This document shows, piece by piece, positions 37,334 to 46,388 of a stretch of DNA of 64,000 bases. The stretch's first letter is position 1. Each line of letters starts with the position of its first letter. The notes under the pieces were generated by a model, which worked only from the letters and a program-made list of their open reading frames with translations, was not told the origin of the DNA and searched no databases. The DNA is from Chionis minor (lineage: Eukaryota > Chordata > Aves > Charadriiformes > Chionididae). Location: the NCBI GenBank assembly GCA_013398295.1, contig VZSF01010482.1, forward strand, positions 186,001 through 250,000, given 5' to 3'. The position numbers and the translations under genes were made by a program.

Positions 37334-37383
37334 AAAAAAAGAAAAAAACAAAAAACAAAAAAACAACCAAACCAACCCAAACC
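37334..37383. repeat. A/C-rich low-complexity stretch
   Basis: An A-rich run with scattered G, then CAAAA and CCAAA steps, almost lacks T over about 50 bp. It has no tail-like features of a retroposon (no target duplication seen). Confidence 0.8.
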
Positions 37384-37502
37384 ACCTTCCCCAAGCCATA
37401 AAAGAAGGAGTACTAAAAACCTCCAGCCACCGCATCTCCCCACTGCAGCAGTGGGTTTTGTTGTGGTTTTTTTTTAAACAAATCCCCGCCTGACTGAGAG
37501 AA

Positions 37503-37531
37503 GGGGCAAGGGGGATGCGGGGGGGGCGGGG
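37503..37531 (+). other. G-quadruplex motif
   Basis: Four G-runs (37503-37506, 37510-37514, 37519-37526, 37528-37531) are separated by loops of 3 (caa), 4 (atgc) and 1 (c) bases, fitting the G3+N1-7 rule with long runs. It lies inside the CpG-island candidate, where such motifs often mark promoters. Confidence 0.7.
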
Positions 37532-37698
37532 AAGTTCCTTGGGTTTTATCCATTTTGCATGCACATAAAAGATGAACTTCCCTTTGGAAACAAAACACGC
37601 GGAGTTGCGGTTTGAAAGGGGGCCTCAATTTGGCTTCGACCGGGTGCAACTAATTGGAGTTGCGAGGGCCGGCAGGTGCGAGCCGGCTGCTGAGGAGC

Positions 37699-37724
37699 CC
37701 TCCTCCTCCTCCTCCTCCTCCTCA
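37699..37724. repeat. (CCT)n microsatellite
   Basis: About eight perfect CCT/TCC units lie inside the CpG-rich block. The complementary strand is a GGA tract. Confidence 0.9.
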
Positions 37725-37906
37725 CCACACCCCTGGAGCCCGCCTGCCCGCCCGCCCTGCCTGCTCCCCGCAGAGGGCAGGCCCAGGCAGGGGGACACGG
37801 CCCCGGGGCCCTGGGGGACGGGACGGCGGCAGGGACCGGGTGCTGGCAGCCTCCGCTGGGCCGCTTGGTTTCTGAGAGGGTGATCTTCCAGGTCAGCAGG
37901 GCTGCA

Positions 37907-37961
37907 GAAAGGTCCTGGAAGGTTCTGAAAGGCGCCGGAAGGTTCTAGAAGGCTCTGGAAG
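37907..37961. repeat. 10-bp minisatellite forming a phased heat-shock-element array
   Basis: Five in-register 10-bp units run from 37911 to 37960 with the pattern GGnnCnnGAA or close to it, and weaker units flank them (37901, 37891, 37961). Read in 5-bp steps from 37917, the array is a series of alternating nGAAn and nTTCn blocks. Blocks at 37917, 37922, 37937, 37942, 37947 and 37957 are perfect; those at 37927 and 37952 have one mismatch and 37932 has two. Three consecutive perfect blocks (gGAAg gTTCt aGAAg, 37937-37951) make a canonical trimeric heat-shock element. Binding by HSF is inference. The array could equally be a neutral minisatellite whose unit happens to match, and GGAA steps could also recruit ETS factors. 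Confidence 0.6.
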
Positions 37962-38330
37962 GCCAGCAGGGCCACGCTGGTTCAGGGCGACGCTGAGCCT
38001 TGCCTGGGAGAGCCCCCACCCTACCTCCTTCACCTCTGTACCCCCCCGCTGCGGTTGTGCCCTGCCGGGGCCCGGGGTCCTGCCATGGACCACCATGTCT
38101 GGAGGGAGAACTGCTGCTACAGCAACAGCGCCAATGCCTCCGGTCTTCCCTTGATTTCACCCGTTTCACGTGTGGGGAGAGGCTGTCTGCACCCTTCCTC
38201 GCGTGCTGGCCCTCCCCTCCCTCTGCCACGAGCTCAGCTGAGGGGCCGAGGCAGCCCGGCGGCCACGGCCCCCCAGCAGCGGGCAGAGGTTTCACCGGGG
38301 GCTGTGTAAGTCCTGGCCAGGGTGCCATCC

Positions 38331-39079
38331 ATCATGGCCCCCACGCCAGCCAGTACGGCTGCCTCTTGGCCCCTGCACCCGAGGCTTCACTGGTGCCGGG
38401 CTGTTTGTGTTCCTAGACCGGTCGCCCATGTGGACCTGACAGCGGCGGGTGGCAGTTCTGCTGTCTGTCACTGGCGGGCCAGGAGCCATGGGTCGTTCCC
38501 TGCTGCTCCCTAAGGACACCTTCACTCCAGGCGGGAGCTGCTTCTCCCTCTGCTGATTTTTCGGGTGCTCCTTGCCCTGGCCAAATTCAGCATGGCCACA
38601 GCAAGAGGAACGCGGAGTGCACTTTATCAGCATCTTTCCTGAAAGCTCATTTTGTCTCCAATGCTTTTAGCAGGGCAGACAATTACATTTGCCGTCTTAA
38701 TTCTTTCATTCTTTCTATGTCTTTTAAGAAGTAACTGAATCACCGAGATAATGCACAGGCTTTCACGAAGGGGATGCACGATCCCGTCGCCCACACCCTT
38801 CTCCTCCCACTCTTACCCATTTGTCCCCTTACTTAACCGCCGGGGGTATGAAACGAAGAGCATGAGCCAGTTTGGGCAGGCGCTGCGGGTTTTCTGCGTG
38901 ATGTGTAGGTACACCGAGGGCCAGAGAATCGCAGGGGTGCGGATTGCAAAAAGCAGAGCCAGCCAGCTTGGTTACCTAGCCCCAGCTCCTGAATAACACA
39001 CGCAATGGAGGACATCTCCAGATTCATTCCTGAATGAACTAGAGCACATCTTCGGCGGGGGAGAGGAAGGGGGGGAGGA
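38331..39079. other. Non-coding, no gene seen
   Basis: Transition from the CpG-rich block to AT-leaning DNA and the CR1 relic. Short frames only. Confidence 0.55.
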
Positions 39080-39650
39080 AATCTAATCCTGATTTAAAGT
39101 TGTTGGTGATGGTCCCCACAGTCCTTGGTAATTAGTTCCACTGGTTAATTACCCTCACTGTTAAACATCTGCACCTTATTTGTAGTCAAAATTTGTCTGG
39201 CTTCCAACTTCCAGTTGGATCAAATTATAGTTGCGTCAGCTAGATTGAAAAGCCTTCTATTATCACATTTCTGTTCCCCATGTCAGTACTTAGAGACTGT
39301 GATCAAGTCATCCTCTCAACTTTGTCTTCGTTAAGCTAAACAGATGGAGTGTCTTCTCCAGTCTGTCACTACAAGCCACATTTTCTAGTACTTAGTCATT
39401 TTTTCCGTGGCCTTTCTTGGATTCATCCTCGCCTCATCCACAACCTTTTTGAACTGTTACACACACTCATCTTTTTCACGGTCAATCCTCTCTAGATCTG
39501 GAGTTTCCTGCATTCCGTTTCTAGATGTAAGTCCTAGTGTTTGACTATATAGAAAGCTAAATTTTGGGGTTTGTGCCCATCTCATTAAGTGATCCAGACC
39601 ACACTGCCTTAGTGATCTGTTTCACTCTTCAGCCAGCATTCCCACTGCTA
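39080..39650 (-). mobile_element. Decayed CR1 LINE, 3' end, antisense to the window
   Basis: The + strand reads as the reverse complement of the CR1 3' region. It runs through the 'accaaggactgtgg' and 'actgtgagggtaatt' type segments seen on the minus strand (about 39085-39165), then the block matching 'gacttgatcacagtctct' (about 39290-39310), and on to a segment like the CR1 'gatccagatc' block at about 39590-39600. The order of blocks follows the family, but roughly 150 bp between about 39460 and 39480 appears deleted and many substitutions have accumulated. No reverse transcriptase reading frame survives. CR1 elements are usually 5'-truncated, so a few hundred bases of 3' end is normal. The decay and the resemblance to copies known from turtles and crocodilians suggest an old insertion. 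Matching was from memory of the family pattern, not by alignment. Confidence 0.82.
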
Positions 39651-40849
39651 TGGAGCTTTCCTTGTACATGGTGGGGCTGGACATGCTGCCTTCCCTTCCC
39701 TCTGCCGAACTTTAACGCTGCAGCACTTTGGAAGGACTGAGGTGGGGGACAGGAACTGGCGTGAGGATGGGAAGGTCCCTGAAAACAGAGCCTTAATCTT
39801 TGCCATTACAACCCATAATGCTGGCTGGTTTGTTTTAATGATAAGGGAAGTTATCCTGAGGGGCGCAGTGGGTTCCGGTTTCACCTCACCACAGTATGTG
39901 GCAGAGATACCCTGCCTAGCTTTAAATGAGCTGGTTACCAAAAGCACTGCTGCCTCACAAAGCCTAGCACATGGTGCTGTTTTTCAGCAGATCAGCCCAT
40001 ACAGAGGTGGATATTATTTCTCCTTAAATAGTGCTCGCTGAGGAGCCAACATCACCCATGGATCCCAGAAAGCGGTAAGCACGCTGCTTATGGCATGCAA
40101 TCTGCTTCAAGGACGGCCACCAAAAAAAAAAAAAATAGTAATCATTGTTTTTTCCCTAAGGGAGGCATGGAGCAGCTTTTCTTGTCCCCGCACACAGCAC
40201 AGAGCTGGGACTGTGGCTCCACAGCACAGGTCACTTTTGTTTGCGTAACCACACACACAACACAGAGGCACACACAGCTCCAAAGCATGGAAAAATGAGG
40301 CAGTGTAGGCAGTCCATGGGCATCTGCGCCCGTTTCCCGGCTCGGGAAACATGGCTGCAGTGTGATTCCCCTATCATCCCCAGAGGCTGTGCACTGAATC
40401 CTGGGCTACCCACACCATTGCTGAAACCCCCACAGTGGGGTCAAGGTTTCCAGGTCTCTGATCCCCAAACATCTGGTAGGCAGCCAGTGGAAAGCTGAAA
40501 GCTGATGCAGTACCAGCTCTTCTTCTTTCCCGTTCAATACTAAATTGCCTCAAAACTAGCCAAAGCTTTGCTTGCCCACTGCAGTGACTTCTGTAGGTGT
40601 CACACGGATGTTGCAGGATGGCAGAAAAGAAGCGGTGGGCAGAAGCGTTTCTCTGGCAATTGCCCCCACTGGATTTGCCCACTCTGTGCAAATGCCTGAG
40701 GACACCAGTCACAGGAGCACATCCAGGTGCTGTGTATGCCGCCACTTTCTGAGCGTCTTGTTGCTGGGTTGGGGAAACAGCCATGTTGTAACTGGGGATG
40801 ACCTGTGTTTTCGGTATTGCACATGAAGCCTAAATTGTGCTGAGCAAAG

Positions 40850-41185
40850 CCTGGGGGCCATTTAAATTAATGGGAATTATGCCAGTGACTTCAATGGATC
40901 TATGATTTCACCACGACATCTGTCACACATTAGCTACATCAGTATTGATGTAACAGGCTGAAAACCAAAGCTGGCCTATGCCAGTTTAGAGTCGGCGGAG
41001 GAGCGCTGATACCAGTATTTGGGGGAGAGCCAGACGCAGATACAGTACTTTCATTTTCGGTATAACTGCAACCAGGCTTGGGGGTTGTGGAGCTTTTATT
41101 ATCCTAAAAATGATCCGTCCTCATCAAAATAGTTATACTGGTGCAAAACCATTTGGGAGGGAGACCTGCTTTTCATGTCACTGTC
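40850..41185. repeat. Possible ancient amniote repeat fragment
   Basis: The text around 40861-40905 ('aaattaatggga', 'gtgacttcaatggatctatg') and 41131-41150 ('agttatactggtgcaaaac') resembles phrases common in old interspersed repeats of turtles, crocodilians and birds, where 'gacttcaatgg' and 'tacactggtgtaa' recur. I cannot assign a family or boundaries. It may be two fragments, or coincidence. Confidence 0.25.
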
Positions 41186-41302
41186 ATTGGGATGTACTGC
41201 CTAATTCACAAGTGCGCCCTCACATTCATTTCACTAATGCTTACAAAGCACTCTGAACAAAATAAAAGAACTATATTGTTTCACTACCACATGGACTGAA
41301 AC

Positions 41303-41344
41303 ATTATTTTTATACCATGAAATATTATTTTCATACCATAAAAT
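41303..41344. repeat. 21-bp imperfect tandem duplication
   Basis: Two copies of an ATTATTTTnATACCATnAAAT-like unit (41303-41323 and 41324-41344). Confidence 0.85.
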
Positions 41345-43009
41345 AATGTTTAAAAAAGCAATGTAAATAATTGATCACAGAGATCTAAGTAAAATTAACC
41401 ACACAGAAAAATCTAGACTAGTCTCTGTGCAACTCTAATAAATACCCCAAATATCAGGACTTAACGGCAAAAGCCTGGTAAATATTTCAGTTTTGAAATA
41501 GAAAAAATAGTCCTGGCTTGAAAATAGCTTCTCCTTTCTGCCATTTTTTTTTCTCACAGTCCAAATAACAGAGTGAAAAAGAACCCAATCCAATTCCCAT
41601 AGGTCTCATTAATGAACCTGCAAAGGGAATGTGTTGGAATAGCTGAGGGCTTTCACTCCGTTTAAAACGTGTAACAAACCCAAAAATTACTTATCTTCAC
41701 TGTTTCAAGGATATACAAAGTTTGTGTTCAGAACTGTGCAGCTGGAGATTTCTGGCACAGACAATACACTAAATCTTCTGGGCTTCCTGCTGCGCCCCTT
41801 GCCAAGTTCTTGATGCAAAGCCAGAGCCAGGTCCTTCCTGCCTGCAGAAGGTGGGGGACCTCCTCCACCATTAGCCCCCTTCCGTCCACCGCTCATAGCC
41901 AGGCCACATTCGGAGGCTGGTGCCAGCTGCCCAAGGGGCTGAACTTCCCAGCCATTCTGTGCTTCTTAATTGGGCATCCTCCACCCTGGGCTTGCTCTTC
42001 TGAACCAGGTTGACAGGGGTTTCACATCCCTGCTTAGTTTAGACACGGGGCCAAGAATTGAGTGGTGCGATGCACTGGTTGCTCTGGCCCAGTGACTGGT
42101 AGGAGATGCCAGACCTGCGGCACACCTTGGTTTTCCCCTTGCCGTGGGAGGGAACGGGAAGCAGTTGCCAGATGCAGCAGTGTTGCTCGGTGTTTGGGAA
42201 CTGCAACCATTCGTTCCCAAGTGTGTGAACTCAAGATCCAGTTAATCCACCCGCACGCAAGCCTCACCTTTCTCTTCAGCGCTGTGAAAAAGTGCAGCCT
42301 AAGCTACAGCCTAGCTCTCCAAGCTATTGCATTCTTCTGTCTATGTCAATTTGGCTTTTAGGTCCTACGCAACACCAACATGGCTGATCCAAAATGAGTG
42401 ATCTGGGTTGGGGATCCTGGCTCAGCCCAGCACAAATAGAGGACCAGATGCAAACCTTTACTTTGGGTTTCTGCCATCTCAAATATACATGAGTGGAGCT
42501 AATTTTGTTCCAAAGAAAATTAAAATTGTCTGGTTTTTCCCTCCATGTCCTTCGCATAGTCTCTTTTTGTTTATTGAGACTGGGGTTACTTGGGCTTTTA
42601 TCTAGGTCTTATTTAGAATGACTAAATCGCAAGGTCCCTCGTGCTTCATCAAATCTAGTCCCTTGCTCTTGCAGGCAATCACATCTTATAATGCCATCCA
42701 TAAACTGATCAAGTGCTGTCTAAAAACTAGTTTTGTATATATATATACACACATATATATTTTGTTCCCACAGCTCAGATTGAAAAGGTGCTCCAGAACC
42801 TCCTATTTCAGTCACGCTATTTTGCTCAGCATGATGGCAACTCCAAATAAGGGAAGGCAGTCCGAAAGGAATAAATAATATTGTGTGGGGAAGAAAAGCA
42901 ACTAACCTACACATTATCATTAAACAACAGGACGTGACAGGCAGTGTAATGTTTCTGGTTTTGTTGTGAGTCAGGAAGATGAAGGTCATGTGATATCAGC
43001 TCTCTCTGC

Positions 43010-43630
43010 AACACAATAAACCTTATTAACATTATAAGATAAAAATAAATATTCAACAATTAAGGGGAAAAAGGGTCACACGTTTGCATCTGCTGAGGAT
43101 TATTGACAGCAATCTGACATTACCGTCAGCTAAACCCACTGCTCTATTTTGTCCAGAGTTTCTAAAGCCATTATATAATGATCAGTCTAATAAAGTCTAG
43201 ATTAGAGGCATTTCTCTTGTGGTACAAAGAGATTGGCTTTTGGGTTGCCTTGTGGAAAAGCAACATTATTCTTAGGGAGAGAAAGGGTTAGTTGTCTCTA
43301 ACAGCAATCCTGATGAAAAATGTAAACTGTCTGAGGCCATTTCAGACCTCCGGCAATATTTTATGCTAACAGGTTTATGTCTGAATTAACAAAGTTCTCT
43401 AACCACTTAGTCTGTTAAAATGCAGTTATTTTTTCCCCCTTGCTAGGAAAGCATGTGCCAACCTAAATTTGGATTGTATTTATTACCATTTGCAATCACC
43501 TGGTGTCAGAGGCCACGTGAATCCTGCGAGTTTATCTGATTTGAGTCTGGAGCATCCAAACGTACCTTTCAACTTGTTTCCTCATGCTGTGCATGTCTAG
43601 AGTGTTTTGCAGTAATACCATAAACCCCTA
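43010..43630. promoter_or_regulatory. Large CNE-like block
   Basis: The longest quiet AT-rich block in the window. It holds 'cttattaacattataag' (about 43021), 'ggattattgacagc' (about 43098), 'gccattatataatgatc' (about 43168), 'gtctaataaagtctagattagagg' text (about 43186), 'gtctgaattaacaaag' (about 43379) and 'gtatttattaccatttgc' (about 43477). It has no frame above 60 codons, no repeat and balanced strand composition. The uninterrupted 600 bp makes it the best single target for cross-species comparison. Confidence 0.4.
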
Positions 43631-44329
43631 CAAGTGCAGAGAGTGATAGGAAGGAGCACAGTAAGATACTGTCCCTTGGGTACCACATAGCTGGGAGGAA
43701 GGTGCTGAATTTGAATTATCCCATATCCACTGACCCAGCATCAGAATGCAAGCTGCCTGTCTTTTCTTCTTTTTTTCCCTTAGAAAGGATGGGGGCGAGA
43801 GTACAGGGAGGCAGGAATGTCACTTAACTGAAAGATGCTATCAAGCCAGGTAGCGCTGCGGTATGACTCCTCTCATACACCATTTTACAGCGTGCGTGAA
43901 AATTAGGAACACAGCGTTGGCATCTACCAGCTACCACCTGCCACAGACCCGCTGCTGCTCCAAGGTCTGGGACCACAGAATGAGGGGAGAAGGACCTCAA
44001 GCCAGCTTCAGCCATGCTGGTTCAGGACCATGGTGGGTGGGTGGCCCAGTACCCAGGCTGCAAGTGCTGCTATGGGGTCCTCAAAGGCAGGAGTCACTAG
44101 CAGACATGGGGCACGTTGCTGACACAGCAAACTAGGCCGGCCCAGCAGGATGCTTCACCTTGTGTAATGCAAGCATTTCTCTATTCTTCATTCCCAGATA
44201 ATTAAGATCTTCTGAAAACTTCAGTCAGCTGGAACATCCACCCTATTTCTGCTGTTTTTGTAAGAATATGGGGCTGATTTCAACCCTGGGGGGACTGTCT
44301 GCATTGGCCTGGGAAATCACGTTAATACT

Positions 44330-44530
44330 TCTCAAAAAACTTTGCCTATAAACTTTTTTTTTTTTTGCCTGAGAGGCAATAGCAGTTTCACTCGGCTGCC
44401 AAACTCAACTATTCTTTAAAACTGGTTTGCATAAGGCAGTTTTACAAACCACGTTAAAGAGAAGCTAAACCCCATTTGCATTATCACCTTTGTCAAAGAG
44501 ATTGTGTTTAGCTCCAGATCGTTAGAGAGA
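44330..44530. promoter_or_regulatory. CNE-like block
   Basis: After a T-run at about 44350, the DNA has 'gcagtttcactcggctgcc', 'ggtttgcataaggc', 'aaaccacgttaaagag' and 'ccatttgcattatcacctttgtcaaagag' type text. The CACCTTTGTCAAAG part contains TCF/LEF- or SOX-like CTTTGT and CAAAG cores back to back (about 44487-44499). Confidence 0.25.
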
Positions 44531-46358
44531 TGTTAAGACATTTTTCCCCTTGCCAGCTCAAGCCAGGCCTGAGATTTGCACCACAGGTTTTGGGTGACAA
44601 GCCAATACTGGAGAACTTCTGTCCTGGAAGCAGGTTGCTCAGCCACACCAGGGGCCTGTCTGCAAGAAGAAGCTGGCCCTTGCAATGGGTGCGGAAAGCC
44701 AATTTGGCTGTCAAAGGCTTCCAGCCAAAACCATATCCTGCTTCGTTCCAGGCAGCTGGTGAAACACAGTTCCAGTCACATTTTCTCCAAAGGCTCTGTG
44801 TGCACTTAGAGCGCTTTGCAGACCATGTTCCTGACCATGGCTAGCACCGTCACAGCCCCAGCAACACTGTGAGCCCTGCTGCAACACCCAAGATCCTCAG
44901 CCACTCTCTCGGTGGGAACGGGCCGCACCCAGGACCACTTATTACCCAAGGCCATATGGGGTTGGGTGACTTTGGTCACCCATGGCTCTGAGCACCTGGC
45001 ACTGTTTTAAGGTCTCTGCCAACCAGATGAGGACACAGGCAGGACAGGGGATTCCAGCATTTAGAAGAGCCCCTGTACCTGCTGCTTCTCCGCCTTAGGG
45101 TTCCTGCTTTTGCTAAGATGAATGCTACTTGGTAGGCAGGGAATAGAACAACACCAAATCCTGTAAAATTCTGCAGAGTAGCTATGGTCCGAATAAGATT
45201 TGCCCTACCTACATTAGCAATGAAGTGACTAACTTGCTACCCTTGTGTGAGCCATTTTTGCCTATCTGCCCACAGGTGCCTCGCTATCCCTGCTTTTAAG
45301 AGCTGCGGCACTGGTTTCCAGGAGTAACTCTCCAAAACACAGGCACAACAAAAAAGATATCCAGGTAGGGGCACAAATCCCATCCAACCTTAAACGCATA
45401 ATGTATGTCTGTTGGCTTCTGCATCATGTGGAAGTTGAGAGACAGACATGTGGAAGCATATGGACCTTAGTTTTGGTCATTAGCAAAAGCTGGATATGCC
45501 TTTTAAACCCTAGTGGAATATGACATGGCATGAAATACCTAATTACATACCCTGTTTAATTTTACTTTCTTTCTCCTATACAAATGCACACATGCAGTGT
45601 AAGGTTCAGTGTTTGCTGCCGTGCAAAATTCATGAGGACTCTATAGCAATAATCTAACATACTATGGATGAGGGCCTGGAGTCACCAGGCTGAGCGCTGC
45701 TCTCTCTGCGTGGCAGCACGGAGAGCTAAAAGCCTGAGCAGGGATCCAACTGTGCTGCTGTCATGTGCTGTATGGGTAACTTTTTGATTGCTTTTGATTC
45801 CATCCCTTATGGAAGTAGATAACATTTGTTTTATTTTTCTTGGAGGAAGGCTACATATTTGCCTTGATATTACCAAAGAATTAAGTCCTCCTTCATGTCC
45901 CAGTTAGCTTTTGGTGCATTTAGACTGTGCCTGTGTAGCACTTTTCTGTAGTGCTTTTAAATCCAGGAACAGATATAGGTTGAGCTTGCGTCTGGAGACT
46001 GGACGTGCCCTGGGATCCTTCCACACAACTCTGACAGGTTTCTCTCCACTTTGCCTGACGCAGTGCAGTCCCTGTGCAAGGTACTAGTCACCAGCAATTA
46101 GTGCTGGAGTCCCAAGAGGCTTCAAAGGGGGGAGGGAAGGGGTTTATTTACAGGGCAAAAGTTGGCTTTTTGTTTTTTTCTTTATGCAAAATTCATTCAG
46201 GACTTAAGCATTCAAGCATGCCTCTTCTTCCTTTGCTCTATGCCAGAGAGGTCTCCCAGTCAGTGCTAGTCAGTGAAAAAGGCATCATCCTCTCCTACCC
46301 TTCTGATAGTCACTCTCAACCTGAGCCGCCCTGCTTTAGGAGGACGCATTCTTTTAAT

Positions 46359-46388
46359 TTTAGATCAGCAATGTTTAGATCGGCAATG
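46359..46388. repeat. 15-bp imperfect tandem duplication
   Basis: Two copies of TTTAGATCnGCAATG (46359-46373, 46374-46388), differing at one base. Confidence 0.95.

Larger units (their letters stand above)
36930..38330. promoter_or_regulatory. CpG-island candidate
   Basis: By eye this is the most GC-rich part of the window. Between 37621 and 37870 I count about 18 CpG in 250 bp at roughly 70% G+C, which gives an observed/expected ratio near 0.55-0.6, on the edge of the usual island definition. It starts directly after a CNE-like block (36590-36925). It is interrupted by an A/C-rich low-complexity stretch (37334-37383) and contains a G-quadruplex motif, a CCT microsatellite and a 10-bp minisatellite. 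Reading frames of 100-215 codons overlap here on both strands, as expected in GC-rich DNA, and none is recognisable. It could be the promoter of an unannotated non-coding RNA or of a gene outside the window, or an orphan island. Confidence 0.45.
39651..43009. other. Non-coding, no gene seen
   Basis: Contains the possible old repeat at 40.85-41.19 kb, a 21-bp duplication at 41.3 kb, an A13-type run at 40.12 kb, a (CA)-rich patch at 40.25 kb and a TA/CA-rich patch at 42.73-42.76 kb. From 40.83 to 41.70 kb there is no frame of 60 codons. Confidence 0.55.

Noticed and set aside
36846..37493. 215-codon plus-strand frame
   Set aside because: It runs from a CNE-like block through GC-rich and A/C-rich low-complexity DNA, and two other plus frames and a minus frame are open too. 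Composition explains it.
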